A stretch of DNA of 64,000 nucleotides. It comes from an uncultured Veillonella sp. (GTDB lineage: Bacteria > Bacillota > Negativicutes > Veillonellales > Veillonellaceae). Shown here piece by piece: positions 36,881 to 46,880 of this stretch (positions are counted from its first letter, which is position 1; each line of letters starts with the position of its first letter). A program made the translations under genes and the position numbers. Below the pieces are notes generated by a model. The model saw nothing but the letters and a program-made list of their open reading frames with translations. It was not told the origin of the DNA and made no database searches. Where the stretch lies: NCBI GenBank assembly GCA_934202095.1, contig CAKPXN010000001.1, positions 1-64,000 on the forward strand, given 5' to 3'.

Positions 36881-39334
36881 CTAAATTTGAGGTGCAACTT
36901 CTTCCATCAAGTACGCTTCGATTACGTCGCCTTCCTTAATGTCGCGATAACCTTCCAAGGAGATACCGCATTCGAAGGATGTTTTAACTTCTTTCACTTC
37001 GTCTTTGAAACGACGTAAGGAATCAACCTTACCTTCAAATACAACAATACCATCACGAATCAAACGTACTTCAGAATCGTTCGTAATACGACCTTCTGTT
37101 ACATAAGAGCCAGCAACGATAGCCTTAGGCGTGGAGATAACTTGGCGCACCTCTGCACGACCAACGACAACCTCTTTAAATTGAGGTGCCAACATACCTC
37201 GCATAGCGGATTCAACGTCATTGATAGCATCATAGATGACACGATAAGTACGCAAATCTACCTTTTCTTGTTCCGCAGCACGGCGAACATTTGCATCTGG
37301 ACGTACGTTAAAGCCCATAACTATAGCATTAGATGCAGATGCCAACATGATATCGGATTCATTAATAGCACCTACGGCAGCATGAACGATAACGATACGA
37401 ACTTCAGGGTTCTTAATACCTTCCAAGGATTGGCGCAATGCTTCTACAGAACCTTGAACGTCGGCTTTGATGATAATGTTAAGGTCTTTTAACTCACCTT
37501 GTTGAATTTGGTTAAAGATATCATCTAATGTAACCTTGTGAGTAGCTTGTAATTCTTGTACGCGTTGTTTTGCAATACGTTTTTCAGCAATTGTACGTGC
37601 TTCATTATCATCCATACCATAGATGATTTCACCAGCTTGAGGTACTTCAGAGAAACCCAAGATTTCTACTGGCATGGAAGGACGAGCTACTTTTACTTTT
37701 TCACCGCGTTCATTTGTCATGGCACGAACTTTACCGTATGCAGTACCAGCAAGAACAGTATCGCCTACACGAAGGGAACCTTTTTGAACGAGTACTGTAC
37801 ATACAGCACCACGGCCCTTATCAAGTTGAGCTTCGATAACCACACCATACGCTTTACGATTAGGGTTTGCTTTCAATTCCATAACCTCTGCTACGAGCAA
37901 GATATTTTCGAGCAAGTCATCAATACCTTGTTTTTTCTTAGCAGATACAGGAACCATGATTACATCGCCACCCCACTCTTCTGGCAATAAACCATGTTCA
38001 GATAGTTGTTGTTTTACATGGTCTGGGTTAGCACCTGGCTTATCCATTTTGTTGATGGCTACGATGATAGGCACATCTGCGGATTTAGCATGATTAATAG
38101 CTTCGATAGTTTGTGGCATTACACCATCATCGGCAGCTACTACGAGAACTGCAATATCTGTGGATTTTGCACCGCGTAGACGCATTGCTGTGAAAGCTTC
38201 ATGGCCTGGTGTATCAAGGAATGTAATCTTATTATCATTATAACGAACTTGGTACGCACCGATATGTTGTGTAATACCGCCCGCTTCGCCAGCCGTTACA
38301 TTTGTTTGACGAATTACGTCCAACAAGGATGTTTTACCATGGTCAACGTGGCCCATGATAGTAACAACAGGAGGACGAGGTTTCAATGTTTCTGGAGCAT
38401 CTTCGATTTCGATGATATCCGTAGGATCTTCTTCCGGCTCTACTTCTGTTACTGTTACACCAAATTCTTCTGCTACGATAGTCGCTGTATCAACATCAAC
38501 CTCTTGGTTGATGCTAGCCATAACGCCTAACAACATCAATTTTTTAATGATTTCAGAAACTTCACGGCCCATTTTTTCAGCTAATTCTTTAACTGTTAAA
38601 GGACCACTTAATTCGATTTCCGTAGCGATTGCTTCTTGTGCTTTACGCTCTTCTTCCGCTTTGTGTTGCAAATATTGTTCATTACGATGTTTTACCTTAT
38701 TTTTCTTCTTTTGCATGGAAGTAGACAATAAGGATTGAGGGCGATTATTCCCTTTTTTATTCTTCTTGTTGCGACGATCATTGCCATTTTGTTGGTTACC
38801 GCCATTATTGTTGCGGTTATCTACCCGACGATTGCGGTTATCCCCATTACCATTGTGTCGGTTGTCATTCTTTTGACCTTGTTGACCATCATTCTTTTGG
38901 CCTTGTTGATTACCATCTTGACGGTTTTGTTTTTGATGATTACGACCATCTTGTTTTTGGCCATTATTTTGTTTCTTAGTAGGCTCATTGATTTGTACAT
39001 GACGAACATTAGATTTCTTATCTTCACGTTTTTTATCGTCATGTTTAGCCTCTTTTTTATGGCTATGTTCTTTGGCTGGTTTTTCTGCTTTTACAGATTT
39101 ATTAGGTGTAGCAACTTTTTCATGTTTGCTTGGATTGGCTGGTGCAGAAACTGCTTTTGTATCAGCACCATTTACTTTACCACTTAATTGATTTTTAACT
39201 ACAGTGTAACCTGCATCATCTACTGTATTAACAGCTTTTGTAACATTAAAATTATGTTGTTGCAAGATAGATATAACCTGTTTACTTTCAACGCCAAATT
39301 CCTTAGCGATTTCATGTACGCGCTTTTTGGACAT
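36881..39334 (-). CDS. infB: Translation initiation factor IF-2
   Basis: This 817-residue protein has an N-terminal IF2_N domain, a long Asn/Gln/Gly/Lys/Arg-rich linker (about residues 95-195), a second IF2_N motif near 245 ([11 protein letters not shown]), and the G domain ([29 protein letters not shown]), followed by domains II to IV. It brings initiator tRNA to the 30S subunit. The linker contains near-repeats such as [13 protein letters not shown]. The strong purine-poor bias of this low-complexity stretch creates spurious open frames on the plus strand. Confidence 0.97.
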   Translation of the reverse strand: MSKKRVHEIAKEFGVESKQVISILQQHNFNVTKAVNTVDDAGYTVVKNQLSGKVNGADTKAVSAPANPSKHEKVATPNKSVKAEKPAKEHSHKKEAKHDDKKREDKKSNVRHVQINEPTKKQNNGQKQDGRNHQKQNRQDGNQQGQKNDGQQGQKNDNRHNGNGDNRNRRVDNRNNNGGNQQNGNDRRNKKNKKGNNRPQSLLSTSMQKKKNKVKHRNEQYLQHKAEEERKAQEAIATEIELSGPLTVKELAEKMGREVSEIIKKLMLLGVMASINQEVDVDTATIVAEEFGVTVTEVEPEEDPTDIIEIEDAPETLKPRPPVVTIMGHVDHGKTSLLDVIRQTNVTAGEAGGITQHIGAYQVRYNDNKITFLDTPGHEAFTAMRLRGAKSTDIAVLVVAADDGVMPQTIEAINHAKSADVPIIVAINKMDKPGANPDHVKQQLSEHGLLPEEWGGDVIMVPVSAKKKQGIDDLLENILLVAEVMELKANPNRKAYGVVIEAQLDKGRGAVCTVLVQKGSLRVGDTVLAGTAYGKVRAMTNERGEKVKVARPSMPVEILGFSEVPQAGEIIYGMDDNEARTIAEKRIAKQRVQELQATHKVTLDDIFNQIQQGELKDLNIIIKADVQGSVEALRQSLEGIKNPEVRIVIVHAAVGAINESDIMLASASNAIVMGFNVRPDANVRRAAEQEKVDLRTYRVIYDAINDVESAMRGMLAPQFKEVVVGRAEVRQVISTPKAIVAGSYVTEGRITNDSEVRLIRDGIVVFEGKVDSLRRFKDEVKEVKTSFECGISLEGYRDIKEGDVIEAYLMEEVAPQI

Positions 39335-39349
39335 CTACATACCCCCTTC

Positions 39350-39655
39350 TTACTGATCAATCTCTTTTAGTAATGCTTTTGCAAATCCATCATCCTCTAC
39401 GGCCACCACTACACGTACTTCTTTGCCTATAGCCGTACCTAATGTTTCTTTACAGCCGACTTTACGCAATGGGATATGATGTAATTCTGCTAATTGTATG
39501 TATTTCTTTTCATTATTGACCGCACAATCACCTGCTAATAGAACAAGCTTAGGGGACTTCTTTTTCATCGCTTTCTCTACGATGAAATCTCCGGAACTCA
39601 ATTTTCCGGCCCGTTGTGCCAAGCCTAAGAGATTTAAAACTTTATCTTCATTCAT
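39350..39655 (-). CDS. ylxQ: L7Ae-family ribosomal protein-like YlxQ
   Basis: A 101-residue L7Ae/L30e/S12e-fold protein (NLLGLAQRAGKLSSGD, LVLLAGDCAVNNEKKY, GCKETLGTAIGKE), an RNA kink-turn binder of the YlxQ type. It is located between ylxR and infB, as in Bacillus. Its function in the operon is not established. Confidence 0.92.
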   Translation of the reverse strand: MNEDKVLNLLGLAQRAGKLSSGDFIVEKAMKKKSPKLVLLAGDCAVNNEKKYIQLAELHHIPLRKVGCKETLGTAIGKEVRVVVAVEDDGFAKALLKEIDQ

Positions 39656-39664
39656 ATGCTGAAA

Positions 39665-39934
39665 TTATTCATGACCTTCCAAATCGTGCTTCAATGCTTC
39701 ATATACCTCTTTTGATACAGCATGCTTTAAAGAGCGTTCTAATTTTTTACCCTTATACGCAGCCTCAAAACAGTCCATGGATGCACAGATATAAGCACCA
39801 CGACCAGGGGCTTTACCAGTTCTATCGATACTGATTGTCCCTTCTGGGCTTAGAGCAACACGCATTAACTCGCGTTTACTCTTTGGTTCACCACAGCCTA
39901 CACAGGTGCGCATAGGTTGAGATTTGGTTTTCAT
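39665..39934 (-). CDS. ylxR: YlxR family RNA-binding protein (RnpM)
   Basis: An 89-residue DUF448 protein: RTCVGCGEPKSKRELMRVA near the start, then GRGAYICASMDCFEAAYK. The two CxxC-like cysteines are conserved. YlxR homologues bind RNase P RNA. It shares start/stop bases with nusA and precedes ylxQ, completing the canonical operon. Confidence 0.93.
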   Translation of the reverse strand: MKTKSQPMRTCVGCGEPKSKRELMRVALSPEGTISIDRTGKAPGRGAYICASMDCFEAAYKGKKLERSLKHAVSKEVYEALKHDLEGHE

Positions 39935-41019
39935 TAGTCTTCACTTTCCGCTGCTTCAGTACTTTTAAAACCTGTGAAAGGATTTTCTGCAGCTTGTGTT
40001 TCACTCTTAATGTCGATTTTCCAGTTTGTCAATTTAGCTGCTAAGCGAGCATTTTGACCAGCTTTACCAATAGCCAAGGACAATTGGTAATCTGGTACTA
40101 CAACATAGGAAGATTTTTCTTCTTCGCTAACATCTACAGAGATCACCTTTGCAGGGCTCAAAGAGTTCGCAATATAAATGGCAGGATCTTCATCCCATTT
40201 TACAATGTCGATTTTTTCATCGTGTAACTCATCTACAATATGTTGAACGCGTTGACCTTTAGGACCTACACAAGCGCCAACTGGATCGATGGATTCATCG
40301 CGGCTATATACGGCGATTTTAGAACGCATACCAGGTTCGCGTGCTACAGATTTAAGTTCTACCACACCTTCATAAATTTCAGGAACTTCTAATTCAAACA
40401 AGCGTTTCAATAGGCCTGGATGAGTACGGGAAATCATGATTTGAGGACCCTTCGTAGTTTTCTTAACCTCTACGATATAGCATTTAATGCGGTCACCTTC
40501 ATGATATGTTTCTGTGGCAATTTGCTCAGTTGGAGGTAAGATTGCTTCTGTTTTACCAAGATTGATATATACGTTTTTACCTTCAACACGTGTAATCACA
40601 CCGGTAATGATGTCGCCTTCACGGCTATAATATTCTTCGTATACTACGCTACGCTCAGCTTCTTTCAAACGTTGAATCAACATTTGTTTAGCTGTATGAG
40701 CAGCACTGCGTCCAAAGTTAGCAGGTGTTACATCTGCTTCAACAATATCGCCAATTTCATAGCGCTTATCAATTTTTCGAGCATCTAATAAGCTGATTTC
40801 AGTTTCTGGGAATTCAACAGTTTCTACAACTTGTTTTTTCGCCATTACTTTATAAGCACCAGTTTCACGATTCAATTCCACATACGCATCTGGATTAGAA
40901 TGTGGTTCCTTACGATATGCTTGTAATAACGCAGCTTCTAAGGACTCAAAAATAACCTCAGGTGCAAAACCTTTTTGTTTAGTCAGCACCATAACTGCTT
41001 GAATTAATTCTTGACTCAC
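39934..41019 (-). CDS. nusA: Transcription termination/antitermination factor NusA
   Basis: A 361-residue protein with the N-terminal RNA polymerase-binding domain, an S1 domain (GDIITGVITRVEGKNVYINLGKTEAILPP) and two KH domains (IDPVGACVGPKGQRVQHIVDELHDEKIDIV, then LAIGKAGQNARLAAKLTNWKIDI). It lacks the acidic repeats of enterobacterial NusA, as is normal for Firmicutes. It follows rimP after 17 bases. Confidence 0.97.
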   Translation of the reverse strand: MSQELIQAVMVLTKQKGFAPEVIFESLEAALLQAYRKEPHSNPDAYVELNRETGAYKVMAKKQVVETVEFPETEISLLDARKIDKRYEIGDIVEADVTPANFGRSAAHTAKQMLIQRLKEAERSVVYEEYYSREGDIITGVITRVEGKNVYINLGKTEAILPPTEQIATETYHEGDRIKCYIVEVKKTTKGPQIMISRTHPGLLKRLFELEVPEIYEGVVELKSVAREPGMRSKIAVYSRDESIDPVGACVGPKGQRVQHIVDELHDEKIDIVKWDEDPAIYIANSLSPAKVISVDVSEEEKSSYVVVPDYQLSLAIGKAGQNARLAAKLTNWKIDIKSETQAAENPFTGFKSTEAAESED

Positions 41020-41036
41020 TCGTATGCCTCCATATA

Positions 41037-41495
41037 TTAAAAATCAAGATGTAATCGAATTTGTGCAATAGCAGAACGTTCAAATGATACGCTTTCACCA
41101 TTGATTAAGAATTCTATCGTCGTATCGGTAAAGCCTTGTAGAACACCAGTATACTGTTTACTACCATTAACAGGTTTAAACAATTGGATGTCTACATCGC
41201 GCCCATTATAGCGAACGAAATCTTTATCTTTTTTTAGGACCCGATCAAGACCAGGGGAAGATACCTCAAGCAAATAATTTTCTGCGATCGGATCTTTTTC
41301 ATCAAGGGCAACACTCAATTTTTCGCTAACCATTTGACAGTCATCCAAATCGACACCACCTGGCTTGTCGAGGTATACACGTAAATACCAATCCCGTTCT
41401 CGAACATAGTCGACATCGACTAATTCCAGATTCGTGCCAGCTATAACGCCTTCAACTACAGAGGATACAAATTCCTCTACGGCCTCTCTTTTCAT
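41037..41495 (-). CDS. rimP: Ribosome maturation factor RimP
   Basis: A 152-residue protein (LELVDVDYVRERDWYLRVYLDKPGGVDLDDC, then LEVSSPGLDRVLKKDKDF) with the RimP N- and C-terminal domains. It starts the rimP-nusA-infB operon. Two ATGs are available; AAGGAGG is only 2 bases from the outer one, so the ATG at 41,495 (8-base spacing) is more likely. The operon promoter should lie in the 180 bases upstream. Confidence 0.94.
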   Translation of the reverse strand: MKREAVEEFVSSVVEGVIAGTNLELVDVDYVRERDWYLRVYLDKPGGVDLDDCQMVSEKLSVALDEKDPIAENYLLEVSSPGLDRVLKKDKDFVRYNGRDVDIQLFKPVNGSKQYTGVLQGFTDTTIEFLINGESVSFERSAIAQIRLHLDF

Positions 41496-41593
41496 AGCCA
41501 TCGCCTCCTTATAACTTACTACATATTGATTTTATATGCTGTTCTTATTGTAGATTTGATACAATTATCTAGCTAATTACACCCAATCATAAA

Positions 41594-41630
41594 CGAAAGA
41601 GTGAGCAAAAAATAGCCCACTCTTAAAAAA
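41594..41630 (-). terminator. Probable terminator before the rimP operon
   Basis: AAGAGTGAGC pairs with GCCCACTCTT (one mismatch) around an A-rich loop. On the minus strand it is followed by TTTCGTTT, a modest T-tract. It ends the upstream lytic transglycosylase transcript. Confidence 0.55.
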
Positions 41631-41682
41631 GTTTATATAAAAGTCATGTATAGTATAGCATAAATCCGGTAAAATGTACAAT

Positions 41683-42387
41683 TTAACCACGTGAATTTAG
41701 TTCACACAGTATATTTTTCAAATGTTCAGATAGTACATGTTCCAGTTGATCTAATGTTTTCGCATCAAGATGATGGTCGATTTCCGGATAATTTTGATAG
41801 CGCAATTCTGCAAAGAATTCATCGCGGTATTCATTATAGAATAACAATAATCCTGTACATTCATCCATTCTTCGGTACTCACCTATGATGTACGAACCAT
41901 TAATCATGCGCACCGCATTTTTAGGTGTAATATCTCGTACAAACCCTTCCAACTCAGCGGGCATTACAGATTCAAAATTCCAATCTTGTAGACCCTTACG
42001 CATATATGTATAGGTAAAATTTTCTGCACTATTGATGAGTAATTTCGTAAGACCTTGCACACACCGTTCTTGTAAGCCCTTCCAATAGGGCTCAAACTCT
42101 TGGCGCACAAAGGATATATCCACAAAGGAAAACAGTGGCATTACCACATGTACGGTATAATCTTCTACTTCTTTATCGTAAAGAGCGCACCACTTCCAAC
42201 CTAAATCATTTTCATAATGAAATAGTGGTAATGTCAATACGACCTCTCCTGCAGCTAATGCCTCTTGAGCTTTCACAATTTCATCAGGGCCTGTTACAAC
42301 AAGGTTAAAATTGCCAATCGTCTGTGGTAGCCAAGAATAGTCTAATTCCTTACAGGTTTCAATAATGTTTTCCATATAGTGATTCAT
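41683..42387 (-). CDS. Hypothetical protein
   Basis: A 234-residue soluble, acidic protein (many Glu/Asp, several Trp/Tyr) without signal peptide or membrane segment. I recognise no domain. Segments of note are LPQTIGNFNLVVTGPDEI and YIIGEYRRMDECTGLLLFYNEYRDEFF. It overlaps the lytic transglycosylase by 29 bases, so the two are probably translated together. An inner ATG at 42,375 is a possible alternative start; the outer ATG has AAGAAAGG almost touching it. Confidence 0.7.
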   Translation of the reverse strand: MNHYMENIIETCKELDYSWLPQTIGNFNLVVTGPDEIVKAQEALAAGEVVLTLPLFHYENDLGWKWCALYDKEVEDYTVHVVMPLFSFVDISFVRQEFEPYWKGLQERCVQGLTKLLINSAENFTYTYMRKGLQDWNFESVMPAELEGFVRDITPKNAVRMINGSYIIGEYRRMDECTGLLLFYNEYRDEFFAELRYQNYPEIDHHLDAKTLDQLEHVLSEHLKNILCELNSRG

Positions 42388-42913
42388 ACCTTTCTTGATA
42401 GGTTAAAACGGTTTTAACATACATACGCGTTTCAGGGAATGGAATCGTATCAACCATGCCATTCCAATTCTTTTCCTTAATCCATGACTCTACATGTCCA
42501 CGTCCTGCATTATAAGCAGCTAACGCTTGCACTTCATCACCGTTAAATTCTTTTAATAAATACCCTAAATACCACGTACCTAACTGTATATTCGTTTCCG
42601 GTTCTTTTAGTTGACGATCTGTGTAGTTACCATGACCCATTTGTTGTGCTACCCAACGGGCCGTATCCGGCATGAGTTGCATGAGCCCAAGAGCTCCCGT
42701 TTCGGATTCGGCTGAATTCTTATACTTACTTTCAGCTAAAATAACACTGGCCACCAACGATGGTGACACCTCTTCTTTTTCAGCAGCCGATATAACTACA
42801 TCTCTATAATCAAAGGGGTATGCCGTATAGCGTGCTACAGGATCTTGCATATGATTAAAATAAAACCATCCCAACACGACAACAGCCAATGCTGTTGCTG
42901 TATTTCGTTTCAT
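42359..42913 (-). CDS. SLT-domain lytic transglycosylase
   Basis: A 184-residue protein with an N-terminal hydrophobic segment (residues 5-20) and a Slt/goose-lysozyme-type domain. The catalytic Glu lies in ASVILAESKYKNSAES, then GALGLMQLMPDTARWVAQQ and ALAAYNAGRGHVESWI. It cleaves peptidoglycan outside the cytoplasmic membrane. It is the smallest form, with no extra binding domain, and lies downstream of coaE. Confidence 0.92.
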   Translation of the reverse strand: MKRNTATALAVVVLGWFYFNHMQDPVARYTAYPFDYRDVVISAAEKEEVSPSLVASVILAESKYKNSAESETGALGLMQLMPDTARWVAQQMGHGNYTDRQLKEPETNIQLGTWYLGYLLKEFNGDEVQALAAYNAGRGHVESWIKEKNWNGMVDTIPFPETRMYVKTVLTYQERYESLYGKHY

Positions 42914-42981
42914 ACATCCTCCCCTTAATCCTAATCGTATATATTTTGAATCGATTCAATCTTATATATATATATTGATGA

Positions 42982-43590
42982 TTATTTATTATACAACGGT
43001 AGTAGTTTCTCATGCCACAATTTTTCTAACTGAATATATAAATCATCAGGTGTACCATCATTATTAATGATGACATCTGCAAATGAGCGTTTATCATCTA
43101 ATAACATTTGACTTTGAATACGCGCTAATGCGTCCTCTTTTGAGTATCCATTGCGCTCCATTAATCGCTGGACCTGCACCTCTGGCGATACATAGACAAG
43201 CCAAACCGTATCGAGTCGCTCATACCACTTGCCTTCAATGAGAAGAGGAATATCATAAATTACGGCTGGTGCCTCTTCCTCTTCGTACATAGCACTCAGT
43301 TCATCAATACGCTGACGAATGAAACCATGTAAGCAGCTATTTAACTGTAGGCGTTTTTCTTCATTATGAAAGACGATACTCCCTAGCGCTTCTCGATTTA
43401 ATCTACCATCGACTTGAATAACAGTATCTCCAAATAGTTCACGAATAGCAGCGAGTCCAGGCGTTCCTACCTCTACCACTTCACGTGCTACTACGTCGGC
43501 ATCAATATATGGTACGTTCTTCTTTTTAAAAAAATCTAGTACTGTACTCTTACCAGATGCGATGCCACCTGTTAAACCTATTTTTAACAT
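42982..43590 (-). CDS. coaE: Dephospho-CoA kinase
   Basis: A 202-residue P-loop kinase (GLTGGIASGKSTV, DADVVAREVVE, YDIPLLIE) that phosphorylates dephospho-CoA, the last step of CoA synthesis. The frame is open five codons upstream, but AGGAGG lies 5 bases before the ATG at 43,590 and the P-loop then falls at the normal distance. It follows polA, a common Firmicutes order. Confidence 0.96.
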   Translation of the reverse strand: MLKIGLTGGIASGKSTVLDFFKKKNVPYIDADVVAREVVEVGTPGLAAIRELFGDTVIQVDGRLNREALGSIVFHNEEKRLQLNSCLHGFIRQRIDELSAMYEEEEAPAVIYDIPLLIEGKWYERLDTVWLVYVSPEVQVQRLMERNGYSKEDALARIQSQMLLDDKRSFADVIINNDGTPDDLYIQLEKLWHEKLLPLYNK

Positions 43591-43638
43591 ATGTGCCTCC
43601 TGCATTCATCGTTCTATTCAAAACGGTATATGCAAATT

Positions 43639-46263
43639 TTATTTGACAAGTGCCCAGTTTTCCGCATTATGTACATCAACAATAAGTGGAACATGAAGTT
43701 CTACAATCGATTCCATCGTTTCCTTAAGCAACGTTTGAATGGCATCCAATTCGTCGTTAATGACTTCTAATACAAGTTCATCATGAACCTGTAACAATAA
43801 ACGAGATTTGAATTTCTTATCTTCTAAAATAGATTCCACCTTGTTCATAGCTAATTTAATGATGTCTGCAGCTGTCCCCTGAATCGGTGTATTCATAGCT
43901 GTCCGTTCAGCAAAAGAACGGCGGTTGAAATTACGACTATTAATATCTGGCAACTCGCGCATACGACCAAACATCGTACGCACCTTACCCGTTTCATGGG
44001 CCTCTTTTACCATGTTGTCCATATATTCTTTAACCTTCGGATATCGGCTAAAATAAAGCTCAATATAGTTTTTTGCTTCTTGTCGTGTAATGCCTAAATC
44101 ACGGGACAAACCAAAATCTGAAATACCATAGATAATGCCAAAGTTGACAGCCTTTGCATGAGATCGTTCTTCGCTGGTTACCTCATCTTGAGACTTACCA
44201 AGCACTTCGGCAGCAGTAAATCTATGAATATCTTTACCATCGTTGAAAGCCTTAATCAACGCTTCATCACCAGATAAATGAGCCAATATACGAAGCTCGA
44301 TTTGTGAATAATCGGCACTCACTAATGTATCAAAGCCTTCTCCAGGATAGAATAATGCTCTAATTTCACGACCCTTTTCTGTACGAACAGGAATATTTTG
44401 TAAGTTCGGATCAGAAGAACTCAATCGTCCAGTAGCTGTTACCATTTGATTGAATGTGGTATGAATGCGATGCGTTTCAGGATTGATGAGGACCGCTAAG
44501 CCTTCACAATAGGTAGAGACTAATTTGGCAACTGACCGATAGGCCAAAATCTTCTCTACAATAGGGCTTTCATGACGAAGCATATCCAATACTTCTGCAT
44601 CTGTAGAGTAACCTGTTTTCGTCTTTTTAATGACAGGTAGATTCATCTTTTCAAACAAGATGATGCCCAATTGTTTTGGAGAATTAATATTAAACGTTTC
44701 TCCTGCCAATTCATAAATTTCTTGCTGAACAGCTTCAAGTTCTGCCTTGAATTTAACAGTTGTTTCTTCTAATTTTACAGGGTCAATATAAATACCATTT
44801 TTCTCCATAACTAATAATGTATGAATCAATGGCAATTCAATATTGTTATATAAATCCCATAAGGATTCGTCTTGTAAGGTCTTAACAGCAGCATCGTCCA
44901 TAGCAAGCAATGCTTTCACCATAGAAACGCATTCTACATCTACGCTACCTGTAGCAATAGATGGCACACTAAAACGCTCTGTTAAATAGAGATATCCATA
45001 ATTGGTACGTGTTGGGTCCAACAAATAGGCCATCAAGGATACATCGTGAATACGAGCCACGCCGGCATCATATAAACGAATCTGAGCCGGTTCATTGTGA
45101 CAAAGAACCTCCATCAATTCCTTGCTTTGCGTCGTAACCACTGTTTTGGCACCATTTAATGCATGTAATAGTACATCATTATGAGCCCCATCTAGCTTGA
45201 TAATGCTTTCACCATTATTAATGAAAGCAGATGTAATCGTACGGAACGGCGCCTTGCCGTCTGTAATAATATGGACGCCAATGGTTTTATTTTTGTAAAA
45301 GTCCTCAGTAAGAGCAGATGCATCTAACAAATCTTCGATTTTAATCTCTTCGGCCATACTAAAGAGGCCACCAAAATCCTCTACATCGCCACCTTCTGCG
45401 CCCATCACACTGGCCAAACGAGGTGTCAATTTAGTAAAGCCTAGGGTTTCAAACATAGGTTTCACTTCACCAAGGTGGAAATTCTGTACAAATTGATCGA
45501 GCGTATAGGACAAGTCCATGTCAGTCTTGATGGTAGCCAATTGACGTGATAAGAAGGCTAAATCCTTGTTTTCAACAAGACGCTCTTTTAATTTCTTGCC
45601 AGAAATGTTATCGATATTCTCATATACAGACTCTAAATCACCGTATTCATTAATCAATTTAAGAGCTGTTTTTTCACCAACACCAGGCACGCCAGGAATA
45701 TTATCTGAAGAATCGCCCATAAGCGCCTTCATTTCGATAACCTTATCTGGGCCATAACCATATAATTCAGTCATATTCTCTAAGGTAACCTCAAGCATAT
45801 CTGAGATACCTTTTTTCGTTAAAAATACATGACTATAATCGGTAACAAGCTGTAAATTATCGCGGTCACCAGTAATAATTTTTACCGCTAGATCAGAGGA
45901 ACCGAATTTCTTTGATAAGGATCCGAGGATATCGTCCCCTTCAAAACCTTCCTCTTCAATAACACATATGCCAAGAGCCTTTAATACATCTTGAATCAAG
46001 CTAAACTGGGGCCGTAAATCTTCTGGTGCATCAGGGCGATTACCCTTATATTCACTGTACATTTCGGTACGGAATGTTTGACGACCTTTATCAAATGCTA
46101 CAGCAATATAGTCAGGTTTAATTTCCTCATAGAGTTTAATGAGCATCGTTAAAAAACCATATACCGCATTGGTAGGCGTGCCAAGGGCAGACTTCAACGG
46201 AGGAAGCGCGAAAAAAGCACGGAATAATAGGCTGCTGCCATCTATAATCATTAATTTTTTCAT
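43639..46263 (-). CDS. polA: DNA polymerase I
   Basis: An 874-residue protein with a 5'-3' exonuclease domain (LMIIDGSSLLFRAFFALP; GEKTALKLINEYG), a 3'-5' exonuclease-like domain, and the polymerase core (DYSQIELRILAHLSG, KAVNFGIIYG, QVHDELVLEV). The middle domain lacks the FDxE metal motif (the site reads GVHIITDG), so proofreading is probably lost, as in Bacillus. An upstream in-frame ATG exists; GAGGTG before 46,263 decides the start. Confidence 0.96.
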   Translation of the reverse strand: MKKLMIIDGSSLLFRAFFALPPLKSALGTPTNAVYGFLTMLIKLYEEIKPDYIAVAFDKGRQTFRTEMYSEYKGNRPDAPEDLRPQFSLIQDVLKALGICVIEEEGFEGDDILGSLSKKFGSSDLAVKIITGDRDNLQLVTDYSHVFLTKKGISDMLEVTLENMTELYGYGPDKVIEMKALMGDSSDNIPGVPGVGEKTALKLINEYGDLESVYENIDNISGKKLKERLVENKDLAFLSRQLATIKTDMDLSYTLDQFVQNFHLGEVKPMFETLGFTKLTPRLASVMGAEGGDVEDFGGLFSMAEEIKIEDLLDASALTEDFYKNKTIGVHIITDGKAPFRTITSAFINNGESIIKLDGAHNDVLLHALNGAKTVVTTQSKELMEVLCHNEPAQIRLYDAGVARIHDVSLMAYLLDPTRTNYGYLYLTERFSVPSIATGSVDVECVSMVKALLAMDDAAVKTLQDESLWDLYNNIELPLIHTLLVMEKNGIYIDPVKLEETTVKFKAELEAVQQEIYELAGETFNINSPKQLGIILFEKMNLPVIKKTKTGYSTDAEVLDMLRHESPIVEKILAYRSVAKLVSTYCEGLAVLINPETHRIHTTFNQMVTATGRLSSSDPNLQNIPVRTEKGREIRALFYPGEGFDTLVSADYSQIELRILAHLSGDEALIKAFNDGKDIHRFTAAEVLGKSQDEVTSEERSHAKAVNFGIIYGISDFGLSRDLGITRQEAKNYIELYFSRYPKVKEYMDNMVKEAHETGKVRTMFGRMRELPDINSRNFNRRSFAERTAMNTPIQGTAADIIKLAMNKVESILEDKKFKSRLLLQVHDELVLEVINDELDAIQTLLKETMESIVELHVPLIVDVHNAENWALVK

Positions 46264-46309
46264 AAGTACACCTCGCTTAATCATATGTTTCATTATAGCA
46301 TATTGAGGC

Positions 46310-46555
46310 GTAATAAAATTGATTTTTAATGGCTTATAAGAAGGTAAAAATATATGTACTACGCATTCTTACTTTAGAAGAATGGGAACACGGGTGACCT
46401 AAAGCTTCCACCGGCCGGGTCTGACTACGGCCTGCGGCCTTCGCAGGGCCAAAGTCAGCTTTAGATCACCCGTGTTCCCCCATATCAAGCATTTAATACA
46501 TATATACATATATTTTTACATTCTGCTTCTACGATATATAAATCAATTTTATTAC
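46310..46555. mobile_element. MITE-like palindromic element, copy 1
   Basis: Inverted 19-base ends, GTAATAAAATTGATTTTTA (46,310-46,328) and its near-perfect complement (46,537-46,555), enclose a large palindrome (46,384-46,479). Its 22-bp arms (one mismatch) surround a GC-rich core that itself forms a hairpin (CTGCG...CGCAG). A second palindrome with the same core but different arms lies 140 bases on. No coding frame is inside. This resembles a miniature inverted-repeat element or a genome-specific palindromic repeat. No target duplication was defined. Confidence 0.6.
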
Positions 46556-46621
46556 TACACTAATATTACTATTCAATGAAACGTATAATTAAGCGTTCGC
46601 CAATCCCGGCCGTAGAGAAAA

Positions 46622-46717
46622 GGACTAAGGGCAGCCCCAAAACCTCCACCGGCCGGGTCTGTCTACGGCCTGCGGCCTTCGCAGGGCCAAAGTCGGTTTT
46701 GGGGCTGCCCTCAGTCC
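46622..46717. repeat. Palindromic repeat, copy 2
   Basis: The core, about 48 bases (CCACCGGCCGGGTCTG to AGGGCCAAAGTC), matches copy 1 except at one position. The flanking arms are GGGCAGCCCCAAAACC and its exact complement, unrelated to copy 1's arms, so arms covary while the core is fixed. A direct copy of the 19-base end motif follows at 46,776-46,794. Confidence 0.75.
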
Positions 46718-46810
46718 ACTAGCAAAAGGTATTCAAAATGTTATGCATATATTTTATGATTACAGCATTTATCACTAAAAATCAATTTTATTACTGCCGG
46801 TTGTAAGAGA

Positions 46811-46868
46811 AAAGGACGCCATTCTGGCGTCCTTTGAGTATAAAAAAAGCCCATCGATGATGGGCTTT
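46811..46868 (-). terminator. Tandem terminators after rpsT
   Basis: Two hairpins: AAAGCCCATC/GATGGGCTTT followed on the minus strand by TTTTTTT, then AAAGGACGCCA/TGGCGTCCTTT followed by TCTCTTA. The first is a strong rpsT terminator; the second is a backup or part of the neighbouring repeat region. Confidence 0.85.
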
Positions 46869-46880
46869 GGCTCTATAAAA

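Noticed and set aside
38735..39187. 150-codon open frame on the plus strand inside infB
   Set aside because: It is antisense to the repetitive linker of IF-2. Its composition (Ile/Leu/Thr runs) follows from the Asn/Gln/Lys codons of infB, and it has no ribosome binding site.
46310..46794. CRISPR array or integron attC sites
   Set aside because: Only two core copies, no regular spacers and no cas or integrase gene. In attC sites the ends are conserved and the middle varies, the opposite of what is seen.
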